Assembly: GCA_905250075.1 (NCBI GenBank)
Contig: CAJNOP010000224.1
Coordinates: 228,869-292,868 of the forward strand
Direction: 5' to 3'
DNA length: 64,000 nt
From: Rotaria sp. Silwood1
Lineage: Eukaryota > Rotifera > Eurotatoria > Philodinida > Philodinidae
The notes below the pieces were generated by a model that worked only from the letters and a program-made list of their open reading frames with translations, ran no database searches and was not told the DNA's origin. Positions 14,285 to 24,180 of the stretch are shown here, piece after piece. Numbering within the stretch: the first letter of the stretch is position 1; the number at the start of each line of letters is the position of its first letter. A program made the translations under genes and the position numbers.

Positions 14285-14575
14285 ATGGTGAAATGGGAAA
14301 TTGTCGACCAAGCAGCAGGAATCACGGATACTATGAGAATGAATATATTGAGCATATTACGCACATCAATTGACACACACGGATCATCTAATCAATATGA
14401 AATTTGCACAGATGTTCGGAATTGGCTGAATGAAACTTATGGGAAGACGTGGGGTATAGCAATTGGTTCGATAGGTGGCTATACATGCTTCAGCACCTAT
14501 TATGAATCGAAGTATTTCACCGTCAGAGAAAACGATTTGAAATGGTATATTCAGATTTGGAAACAAACTCCATAA
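14285..14575 (+). CDS. LC8-type dynein light chain
   Basis: Single coding exon of 96 residues, close to the usual 89-residue LC8 length. The N-terminal half (WEIVDQAAGITDTMR, then a helix) and the C-terminal half (YGKTWGIAIGSIGGY, then YESKYFTV and a final IQIWKQ strand) match the LC8 helix-helix-beta layout, including the Thr-Trp after the second helix and the Glu-x-Lys-Tyr-Phe strand. LC8 proteins are homodimeric hubs that bind short linear motifs and form part of cytoplasmic and axonemal dynein. The sequence is divergent, so a specialised or axonemal paralogue is more likely than the main DYNLL. The ATG at 14285 is preceded 23 nt upstream by a good acceptor (TTTCTTGTAG, AG at 14260-14261), so the earlier in-frame ATG at 14249 lies within the probable intron or outron. 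AATAAA occurs at 14654. Confidence 0.8.
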   Translation: MVKWEIVDQAAGITDTMRMNILSILRTSIDTHGSSNQYEICTDVRNWLNETYGKTWGIAIGSIGGYTCFSTYYESKYFTVRENDLKWYIQIWKQTP

Positions 14576-14805
14576 TGACAAAAGATAAGATCTATTCTAT
14601 ATACTGCACCATAAGTAAAAGAATGAGATTTTACGAGAGCATGCAAAACTGTTAATAAACGGTACAAAATAAATCATAGATTTACATGACGAAAAACAGG
14701 CGAAAGGATAACTAATAGTAATGTCACTAGTATAGATATGCAGCTGTGGAGTATGGACAAGAAAAAACAAATTAACAATGAAATTAAACAAGAAAAAAAG
14801 CGCGG

Positions 14806-14880
14806 TTTATGTGTGTGTGTGAGTGCATAGACCAGCCACAAGTACATTTCACACTCACTCACATATCCACATTCCATCCT
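14806..14880. repeat. TG-rich / CA-rich foldback segment
   Basis: A (GT)n run with GTGAGTG is followed about 30 bp later by CACACTCACTCACATATCCAC, giving an imperfect hairpin. It is one of about ten such TG-then-CA segments in the window. Confidence 0.55.
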
Positions 14881-15954
14881 AATGCGCAGCTCAAATTGAC
14901 TTATTCGAATCATTTTTTTTACCACAGTTTTTCAATGTGAATCAATCTATTTTACTATGACAGATTTTCTATTATAGAGATAAACAGGTCTGAATATTAG
15001 TTAAAAGTATTTATTTTTCAATAAAAAATCGCTTTAATATAAAAAAAAGTTACAAAAATTCAAAAGAGTTGGTAAAGAAAAAGTTCTGTAGACCGTTTGA
15101 TAAAAAAATTCCGACTAAATCGACAGAACGAATATATCCTTTCCTATTTTCAGTGACAACGTCGGTTTGGTTTATTCTTCAATTTCGAATAGATTTTTTC
15201 AAACACTCTGTACGAGAATCTAAATGCAATATTTTCCTCCATAATATAACTACCAATGTTAAATTGACGAATTGAATCAACGAATCTTTCTGAAATAACG
15301 GTCAAATGTGTAAATCTTAGAGAAAAGAAATTTTTTTCTATTCAAAGAAATTCTTTTCTAATTTCGAAGAAAAAATTGCTCGTACTATGTAAATAATTCA
15401 GACTTATTAAAATTATTGTTCAGACAATCAATATATTTGCTACTGACCTAATTGACATAGTATGCAATGATACAATGAAAAATATTATTATTATAGAAAA
15501 TAAGATCATTTTTACAAAAAGAGGCGTTGTTTGTTACTGAAAATCTGTTGCTATTGTAATGGTATTAATAGAAATTCTCAATTGCGATTTCCATTATTGT
15601 TATAAACTAAAACCGTAGTTAGTAATTTATTAAATTGACTTCATAACCGAATCTCATTTATATAAATATGAAAATCGGAGACAAAAATCCTAAGGTATTC
15701 GTACACTTTATCATAATCCCCATTAACATCAAAGTTCTCTCAGATGCTTAATATGAGCAATAAGTTAATTAAATTGCAAATGAAATAATTTTTTCATGAT
15801 ACTATCGCGTTTCTTAACTTTCACATTTTTCTTTCCTCATTTAAAGGTTAGTAGGATCTTGTATTAACTTTTCCATTCAGCGAAAGATATGTGATTCACA
15901 GATAGATGTAAATAATACTCTACGCACTTATGATTTCTGAGCCAACACGAAATA
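14881..15954. other. Intergenic, nothing recognised
   Basis: AT-rich sequence; no coding frame with family resemblance and no clear repeat. Confidence 0.45.
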
Positions 15955-16625
15955 AAACATCTACATCTACATTCCGAACACCCAACTCTCCCACAGATAG
16001 ATTGTCACACATCTTACCCCAAAACTATACTCTACTTTGGTATGTACCAACACTTTCATAACTCATTCTCACTCAAATGTACATGGAAAACGACACCTAC
16101 ACTGATGTCCACTCGTGCCATTTTGCATAAACGGTATCATGAAATCAAACTTTTATCTAACTATTGGCTCTGAATACATTTATCACCAAATATATATGAT
16201 GGTCAGACGCGGAGCGTAGATATCTCCAAATTTGCGAAAATGACTTGAGCAGAAGTGACGATGTGAACGACTTCAATGACATAGAATGCTGTTTTTCTTT
16301 AAATTTTAAAATGTCTCCTTCAAACATACGTTTTTCAACGTCGTCAAAAACTTAATACTGCACAAATGTGCTGTTGTTGATGGACGCTGTAATAATATGA
16401 ATATCGTTGCTTCAACTTGTATGCTTTCTTTTTCTCTATTCTTCGTTTGCGACATAGAATCAATATGCCAACAAGTACCTTGCATGTATCGTAGAGAGAA
16501 ATAAAAGTCGTTCTTCGTTTACTCTTGTTAAAGAACGTGCACAGGCAAAGTGCACATATTCTTGCTTTTTCTTCTGTACATTACTCATCGGTAAGAACAA
16601 AATTCGACTCTTGACAAAAAAGTAC
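15955..16625 (-). repeat. Dispersed repeat family, copy 1 (reverse orientation)
   Basis: Reverse-complement relative of sequence at 23385..24170 and more distantly 31390..31960. Shared blocks include the sequence around TTTGCGACATAGAAT, CTCTATTCTTCGTTTGCGAC, GTTAAAGAACGTGCACAG, and a block near 16195..16260 that matches 23755..23830. The unit runs from a CA-rich tract (15955..16110, TG-rich on the other strand) through a 400 bp core to a GACAAAAAAGTACC-like end. No coding potential seen. Exact ends not determined. Confidence 0.65.
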
Positions 16626-17270
16626 CTTTTTCCAATTCAGATTTTTCATCATCTAACACGCTGTATTAAAAAAACAAAATACACCATAAGATGTAGCGTG
16701 CAAAGCTCTACAATCTACAAAAGACAGCTTATTTTATAATTGCACCTTCTGTTTTCAAAGTGAACAAAACTCTGAGCCACTAATTTTTGACGGCTCCAAA
16801 AAAAATAACTTTTTGGTACAAGTCGAATTCGTTTTTTTTCATATTTCATCCTTTTAGCATTTGATATGCTTTGCCGAAAAGAAAAGAAAATAAACCACAA
16901 GATGCAACGTAAAAAGCTCTACAATTTACAAAGAACAGCTAATTCTATCGTTGCACTTTTTTCTCAAAATGGACAAAACTCTATGTGTCTAATTTTTGAC
17001 GGTGTTCCTTTTTTGGTACACAATCAATTTCTTTTCTTATTATTTTGGTTAATGAGTTGTATCGAAAGTCATAATCAATAGCCGAACTAGGGACTCAGAA
17101 TTTTGTCCATTTCGAAAACAAAACGTACGCTTATAAAATAAGCCGTCTTGTGTAGATTGTAGACCTTTTCACGCTGCATCTTGTGGTGTATTTTGTTTTT
17201 TTTGTAACACAACGTATTAGGTGATGAACAACTGGATCAGAGAAAGGAACTTTTTTGTCCGTGAGAGAGT
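16613..17270. mobile_element. Inverted-repeat element with internal third copy
   Basis: Left arm 16613..16742 and right arm 17131..17270 are imperfect reverse complements (GACAAAAAAG... CATCATCTAACACG... AAAACAAAATACACCA...AAGATG... CTACAATCTACA...). A further direct copy of the arm's inner part lies at 16893..17030 (CACAAGATGCAACG ... TAATTTTTGACGG, matching 16682..16795). There is no transposase frame, so it is a non-autonomous element. I could not define a target-site duplication, so the family is unassigned. The left arm abuts and may overlap the dispersed repeat at 15955..16625. Confidence 0.6.
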
Positions 17271-17629
17271 TAAATCTCGTAAGACCATGCTAAAGTAGAA
17301 TAAGGTGTGAAACTGTAGTCATAGTTGCTAAACCGAACTGTAAATATTGTCTCAAAATCTATGACAAGCTTCGAGCGCCTACATAAGAATAAGGATTGGT
17401 TCATCTGTCAGTAGAGGAGAGAGGCTCTTCTCTTCATTCATCACAACTACATTAATATCTGTCAAACACGCGATCATCCATAAATACCTATTGTAAAGAA
17501 GGTGTGTATGATTGTGGATAAAGTTTTTATAGTATTCTAAGATGCATTTGATGTTAGAATAATAATAAAAGTAAATATGATAATACTCTCATTTTTCTTT
17601 GCTGTTCTCTTTTTGTTTTCTTCCTACAG

Positions 17630-18830
17630 AACAACCACTACAACTGCGTCAAAGATGGATTTAAGTTCCAACAACTCGCATTTAACTAGCATAAGCTCAT
17701 TGCTCATAGAAACATATCCAAATGCTGACATAAAGACGCTCATCCTTCAGTTATTTGACTTCAAAAGCTCTCTTTTTCGATCGATAGCACCAACGATAAT
17801 TTTACTCGTATCAATGTTACTTTTCGTTTTCTACAACCGACATGCCTTTCAATACTATAGCGTTAGCCATGCGAATCTAACGGTTAAGATGATGAGTCTA
17901 CCGACTGTGACTGGTTTGATTCACTTGCAGCTCAATCGATCAAAACTTAATTCTAAAAAGAAGTCATGTTTCAATGAAACAGATAATTCAACACAAGTGC
18001 TTACTAGTGTTACACAAAATTTTGTCAGTCATTAAGAAAAAAACGACATTGTTTTAATTATTCATTTTAACCATGCCTATTATCATCGAATTAGTTTTCT
18101 TACAATGTATCGGAACTTATTTCCACAAATTAGTTTTTTTCACTGGACTAGCCCCACATTTACAAGTGATTCACTGTACTGAGGCACATATGGGTCATCC
18201 AGCATACCCTTGTCTCACATGAGTAATCCTTCGATGTCTCGATCATGCAGGCTATCTGATGTCTCACTTTGATTTAATACCAGTATTCTACAATCTCGAA
18301 AAATTCAATTTGAATAGTATCTGGCTTTCGGAAATCGCCTTGACTGATGAATCAAAAGCCGTTGGTTGCCATTGTAACGTAGCCATCGGAAAAAAGCGTT
18401 TCTATCATTCATAGCTGACCTCAGACTACATAATCAAAATAGCAGTCAATATTTGAAGTATCTCAATAATTATCAAAATAACACACAAGCTAAACTTCCA
18501 TCATCTTTTCCGATATATTTTACCTACCGCAGCGTATGATTTCAGATTGGTTGTTGGTGACAGAACTCATATTCAAGCATCAAGTTTTTCTCGAAATTGG
18601 CTTTCCACTTGCTACTAAACTGATATCTGCTTTTAAGAGCAACATAGTTGTCCTTCGTGGTGAAAATTTTAATTCAATCAGTCCCAACGACTCATTACAC
18701 ATCTATCCTCAACTCACCTATTATCGTCGCATCGATCATACGTTGTCTGCCCATCAGCATTTTATAGAAATTGTTGTCAGCAGATCTATTTGCAATCACT
18801 TTCTCATCGTTGAAAAAATTGTCGAGTAAA
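17630..18830 (+). pseudogene. Decayed gene for a membrane protein of unknown family
   Basis: After a typical 59 nt intron or leader intron (17571..17629) an open frame starts at ATG 17655 and encodes an N-terminal region with a membrane segment (APTIILLVSMLLFVFY). It ends at a TAA at 18033-18035, yet the same frame continues with conserved-looking sequence (NDIVLIIHFNHAYYHRI, FLTMYRNLFPQISFF) until another stop near 18180. Another frame then takes over (VIHCTEAHMGHPAYPCL, YLMSHFDLIPVFYNLEKFN), and 18536..18829 is open again (MISDWLLVTELIFKHQVFLE). The run of related-looking pieces in changing frames suggests a type II membrane protein gene that has decayed, possibly a glycosyltransferase-like protein. 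I do not recognise the family with confidence. An intact relative elsewhere in the genome would be expected. Confidence 0.5.
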
Positions 18831-18934
18831 CTTCAGAAGTCATTCATAAGTAATAAAAGTGATTCTTTTTATTGTTCCATCTCCATGACAGAAAGTCTTT
18901 CCTATGAGAATTTAGATCAAGTCATTTCTTTGCG

Positions 18935-19100
18935 ATGGCGTTCCAATGTCAATGTGAGCGAGAGAATGTACATTGGTCCACGTATACATGTAATGTGTAA
19001 GTGTGAGTATGAATATGTTTTTGAGTCACAGTCTCCTTGCCATTGAAACTGACACATTAACATATAGACGCTCACGGTCATCCCCAAACACACCCTCAAG
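18935..19100. repeat. TG-rich / CA-rich foldback segment
   Basis: TG-rich sequence (GTAATGTGTAAGTGTGAGTATG) is followed by CA-rich sequence (ACGCTCACGGTCATCCCCAAACACACCC), again TG first and CA second on the plus strand. Low-complexity non-coding DNA; the open frames across it on both strands are artefacts. Confidence 0.45.
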
Positions 19101-20910
19101 TATCAATTTAGAACTTGTTATAGTTTTCTTCTAAAATGAACTGACCGAAGTTATTCATATGACTACTAGTATTATAAAAGACTATTCTCCAGATAATGCT
19201 GGTGATGTTATTTATGGTCAGTTATTGTAATGTTGAACAAGTTCATACGCAACTTCTTCTAAAAACAACATTTATCAAAATAAACCGAGAAAATATTCGA
19301 TTGCATTTTTAATATTAACTGATGGCAAGTCCACTATCAATAATAGTCAAAGTTCAGTGTGATCAGTTAGCTTTACCAATTTAATATTCTTTTAAATTCA
19401 CTAGTGCTTGTTTTTCTTTTATCTAAGTTCATGGCAACAGCGACTTCACTTCCAATACTTGTTACAGACATCAAATGAAATGTATCATAGTTAGAACGAT
19501 GCAATGGAGAAAAAGTGAGACTTCAAGAGTGAGTACTTCACTTGCACTTCAGTTGTACTACAGTTGTATTTCACTCGTACTTCACATTTTTTGTTTGAAA
19601 TAGATGACGTCTTGCTTTTTCTTCTTTGATAAAAAACCTTTTCATAAATTCTTGCATGACTTCAGTACTAGAGTTGTTACATGATGATTTTGCTTCTTGT
19701 TTATTATTAGGTACGCAAACATTGAATCTTAATAGGGTGCTCTTTTTTTTAGAAGATTTTTCAGCTAGATGTCAATAGTCTTGCACAAATAGCCAGATCA
19801 GTTGTATTATTTATGGACACATGGCTTTTTCTGGAGATTATATATAATAAACATGGTCACGCCTTATATCAAACAGATCATGTAGTAAACCTTTCAAAAT
19901 GGAAACATCGAATAAATTTTATCAGTGTTATTTTTTGACGTGGTCGAACATAACGGAATTTTATTTTGTTGTCTTAGTGAGGCATATCTCCGTAAAAGAA
20001 AAAGCAGAATCCCTAAAATTTTCAGTGTAGAGTGATCCTATTTAGCCCTAGCATCTATGGAAATTTTCGACTAATGAATTATTTTGAAACATCATCTATG
20101 CAAAACAATCGAATTCGTAAGGTAAGTCGGATCAGTCGGTGTGGCTAGCGCAGGTGTATATATTTATTTCAGTGCAGTTCTTGATTGTTCGTCACATATT
20201 TACTTTATAAAGCCACTATGACAAAGACACGTATAGATTAACGTTTATCAGCTCTTCATGAACTATTGAAAACTTACAGCATTCCAATATCTATAATAGA
20301 CCTGCTCAGATTTACTTTTCAGCCAACTAGACTTACTGCTAGACATTTTTTCATTTCTTGTATCTCAAGAAACAAATAGAAAAGTTCCTCAGAAAATGTG
20401 TGTTGTATGTGCACACACCAGTCGACGGCATACAAGGAGAATTGATTCACAGCATATTTGGAAAAATTGTCATATAGGGGTTTGTGTTATTGATCTCTTC
20501 GAAAAACTCCATACTTTATTACATTTTTAGTTTTTTTTTGCAATCACTTTCCCTTCCATATGTTATTGAATTGTTGTTTGTCGTATTTCCTAAATGTGCG
20601 TTTCATTTTTGTTGTTGTCAGATAAACAACATACATATTTTGCATCAGGTATGAATAAAAACATTATGATGAATAATTTTCAACTAGAATTTATTTTGCA
20701 AGTAAAAATTCAACTTTTTTTCTCTAACGAAAAAGTTCCTCCTCAGACGATTGAATGTTCTTAATATCTACGCTGAATATGAATGTACGATGAATTCGTG
20801 TGTCCAGTATAAAAGAAAGTCAAAAACAGAATGTAATAGTTATTCCATATATCAAATCACGATCAGAATCTCGAATTCAACGCAATTCAAAAAGAATATT
20901 GCTTTGAAAA
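19101..20910. other. Intergenic; short degenerate minirepeat at 19530..19590
   Basis: No gene recognised. At 19530..19590 there are five imperfect copies of an 11-12 bp unit (GTACTTCACTTG, CACTTCAGTTGT and variants). The rest is AT-rich and shows nothing else. The region just before 20911 would hold the 3' end of the transporter transcript. Confidence 0.45.
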
Positions 20911-22440
20911 TTACTTTAGCTTCTGTATTAATTCTAGACGAGTCGTTGACGTGATGTTCGTTTCATTTGATGGAGTAATTCGAATTATAGTCACATTCAC
21001 TCCTCTATCAGACGAAATTCGGAAGTTGTTGTTTTGAAACCTACATGAAAGCATTGTATCAGAACAGAATTCGATAGGAAAACAATCTTCTGAGTTAATT
21101 ATTGCTTTTATAGTACTGTTATTTTTGTTGAGACAAAAATATCTACCATAAATAACTATTGAATGATTTTGCTGATAGTTTTCAATACGACTTATAATAG
21201 GTTTGTTTTGAGAGTATAATGCATCGAAATAGTGAAAACGATCGAATCGGAGGACAATTTTCTGACGAAACAACAGCATAGATCCAATTAAAATTGAAAG
21301 TACAATAATGGATACTACTGGAACTAGTAGAGATCTGCAATACGACAATGCACTGTCGTTGAACTGCCTTTGTAATTTGACATTTTCCTCAGTAGTCAAG
21401 GAAACGACGTCATCAGGAGTTTTTAAATCTTGTGAATTCGAATTAGTTTGGTTAGTAGTCGTCGTCGTAAGCGTGGCAGAGAAGTAAATGTAAGAAGATA
21501 TAAATATTACGGTTGCACCTAAGCATGCCGTTAGATTCGTTGAAAGACCAAACAAACTCCAGTTTAAAAATAGGAGAATTCCAGTAGCACACGCAGTACT
21601 GAAAGTCTTAATGATTGCATCTCCATACTTATACACGGCAGTAATAACAATTCCTAATATCGAGTTGCAAAAGACTACCATTATTGCAAGCGCGGAATAC
21701 CCTTCAAAAAATCCTTTCGAAAAGTCTTGGACATAGCGACTGAAGTAAGCGTAAACGCATAAGTTTATAATAGTACCGAAGAAATATAATGCTGAGTTTT
21801 GAATATTTAAATTTACTGAGTAATTTTTTAGTAAATATTCATTCCATACAGTACAGATTGATGTTATAGTACAGCTTATAGTCAAAACAAGGTATAGTTT
21901 CACATCTAATATTGGTATTTTTTTACATACATCATACTGCATAATAATGAGACCTATCACTTGTAAGAGAATTGAACTCCACTGCACACGATTAATAGGA
22001 CGTCGAAAAAGAACCCATAATAGAATAGCTGCCTGAAACGATGTAAATGATTTGAACAATGAAATTGTGGCCACATCAACATACTGGAACAATATAAATG
22101 CAATTTGATTGTTTGTGCAGTATAATAAGGCAAGAACAAATGTGTGCACAAGGAACTGTTTACTCAGCTGTTCGCGAACTAAATTTCTATATGAAACCAA
22201 TCTGCCATATAATTTGCTTGTCAAGCTGGCGTTTGCCAATGCTTCGTCTATTGAAACCGCAGTAAAAAGGGTTAAGTACGAACTAATGCAAAACTTAATA
22301 ATCTCTGCTAGAGTTATAGCAGATATTGTTGAATAAGAATACTTTCCATTGGTTTGTGAAAATTTGTAAACAAGTGCTACCATAATTTGAACAAACATAA
22401 GCGAAGCAAAGGCCAATAGTTTCGTTCCATAATGACTCAT
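20911..22440 (-). CDS. SLC35A-like nucleotide-sugar transporter with C-terminal lumenal extension
   Basis: An uninterrupted 509-codon frame. Residues 1-322 form a multi-pass nucleotide-sugar transporter of the SLC35A (CMP-sialate/UDP-GlcNAc/UDP-Gal) type: KSFTSFQAAILLWVLFRRPI (130-149), RVQWSSILLQVIGLIIMQ (151-168) and VWNEYLLKN (198-206) align with the family's LSRxQW..LLL..G...Q and E-x-x-LK blocks. These antiporters exchange a cytosolic nucleotide sugar for a lumenal nucleoside monophosphate in the Golgi/ER. Unlike ordinary members (about 320-400 residues), a Thr/Asn/Ser-rich linker (323-345) leads to another membrane segment (371-391) and a tail of about 118 residues with five cysteines and many N-glycosylation sequons. 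The strand pattern around residues 413-487 faintly resembles an IPT/TIG fold. It lacks introns, unlike the spliced genes nearby. Substrate cannot be told. Confidence 0.85.
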   Translation of the reverse strand: MSHYGTKLLAFASLMFVQIMVALVYKFSQTNGKYSYSTISAITLAEIIKFCISSYLTLFTAVSIDEALANASLTSKLYGRLVSYRNLVREQLSKQFLVHTFVLALLYCTNNQIAFILFQYVDVATISLFKSFTSFQAAILLWVLFRRPINRVQWSSILLQVIGLIIMQYDVCKKIPILDVKLYLVLTISCTITSICTVWNEYLLKNYSVNLNIQNSALYFFGTIINLCVYAYFSRYVQDFSKGFFEGYSALAIMVVFCNSILGIVITAVYKYGDAIIKTFSTACATGILLFLNWSLFGLSTNLTACLGATVIFISSYIYFSATLTTTTTNQTNSNSQDLKTPDDVVSLTTEENVKLQRQFNDSALSYCRSLLVPVVSIIVLSILIGSMLLFRQKIVLRFDRFHYFDALYSQNKPIISRIENYQQNHSIVIYGRYFCLNKNNSTIKAIINSEDCFPIEFCSDTMLSCRFQNNNFRISSDRGVNVTIIRITPSNETNITSTTRLELIQKLK

Positions 22441-23269
22441 TTTAAAGCGAATCGAATTTTATGTATGACGCAGCGAAAAATCTATTTGAAAAGATTTTAT
22501 TTTTAGTAAACTCTTGTAACGAAGTAGGTGAAACTAAGAATATAATTAAGTACAATATCTTTAGACTCTCATAGCTTGAAAGGTTTCAAAGACTTTTCAG
22601 GTTTCGAAAAATAGAAAAATAATCTGAGCTTAGCTTTTCATTGATTTTCGACTCTTACCTCTAAAACTCCAGCACTTTTTATGTTAAATATATTGACTAG
22701 AGCCACAATGACTTAGTTAATTAAAAAATTAAGGCAGAATCTATATTGGTAGGACTGTGGCATTGCTCCTTCAAGAAGTGTGGATGTGAGTGTAGAATTT
22801 GTTGTTGCACATAGATTGTTTATTTGCGTTTTTATTAATTCGTTTAAATTTTTCATTTCTATTCAGACATCACCCTAATAGCTTGCTATTATAATTTATT
22901 CTGTGGCTCATTCTGCCTCAACGTATTCTATCTACTAGTATTTCAATGAGTACTAAAACGTAAAACTGATGTATAAATGAAGAGATACCTAATCTACATG
23001 ATCATCACAAAATATAGAATACTGACGGTACAGTGATTTCATCAAAACATGTGAAAAAGATATTCCGTGCTAGAAGACTATAGTTCTTTTTTTATATTCG
23101 TCAGTATGTCGCTCGCATAGAAACGATTGAAAAACCTAACAACGGCTAAAAATAAGTAAAATGTCCATCACAATATATTTTTAACGCAGAACTTGGAACT
23201 ATACTGACATGGTAGGTTTTATAAACGAAAGTTTGCTCTACATGATCATATATAATACTTTCCGAAGAC
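22441..23269. other. Intergenic, upstream of the transporter
   Basis: Contains the presumptive promoter of the minus-strand transporter and a short TG-rich stretch near 22780..22800 (GTGTGGATGTGAGTG). No gene recognised. Confidence 0.45.
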
Positions 23270-24180
23270 CTCTTAGTGTGTGGATGTGAATATCAACGAT
23301 TCTGAACACCGGTAAATGTGAGTATAGTGTCGGGCTTAGAGAACTACAAAATTTAACTGTGATTTCAAAAAGAAACAATTCAAACTTTTTTGTCAAGAGT
23401 CGAAATTTTTTCTTACCGGTGAGTAGTATGTAAAAGAAAAAGCAAGAATATGTGTACATTGTCTGTGCACGTTCTTTAACAAGAGTAAACAAAGAACGAA
23501 TTTCATTTCTCTCTACGATACATAAATAGGCATCTATTCGCATACTTGTTATATGTCGCAAACGAAGAATAGAGAAAAAGAAAGCGTACAAGTTGAAGCA
23601 ACGACGTTCATACTATTACAGTGTCAATCAACAACATGGCATTTGTGCAACGTTACAACCATTTTGACGATGGTAAAAGACGTCTGTTGCGAGGAAGTAT
23701 ATTTGCATTCAATAAAAAACAGATTTTTCTGCCATTGAATCGTTCATATCGTCACTTCTTCGCAAGTCATTTTCGAAAGTTCGAAGCATCTACTCCTAGT
23801 GTCCGACCATCATAGATATTTTGCGATAAACCTATGTAGAATCAAGATCACAGAAAAAGACCGATTTTATAAAACTCTTTCTTCAATTTATCCTACATCA
23901 TTTCGAAACCGCTCGGGAACTGTTGACCGCCTTCAGATGGTAAGAGTGAAACGTGGATGTGTGAGTGTAGCTGTCATTTTTCATGTGCATGTACGTGAAG
24001 ATGAATTGTGCGTGATATGAAGGTACGATTTAGCTTTAGGATATAAGATGTGGCAGTTTATGTGAGAGCGAATATGAATGATTGGATGTACCTGTGTTGA
24101 TATTGGTGTGTCTGTGTGCGGATGTGCGTAACGATCCCATTCAGCTTGAACGTTGATGTATATGGACTAGAAGAGCGGTT
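23270..24180 (+). repeat. Dispersed repeat family, copy 2
   Basis: Starts with a TG-rich box (GTGTGTGGATGTGAATATC) and ACACCGGTAAATGTGAG. It continues through a core (23385..23830) matching the reverse complement of 16195..16620, and ends in a second TG-rich box (23945..24170, GTGGATGTGTGAGTGTAG and others). Blocks TTGTCAAGAGTCGAA, GTTCTTTAACAAGAGTAAAC and TATGTCGCAAACGAAGAATA are shared with the other copies. Open frames inside it are not supported as genes. Confidence 0.65.

Noticed and set aside
23799-24020. Frame within dispersed repeat copy 2
   Set aside because: The same DNA in the other copies is not open, so the frame is accidental.
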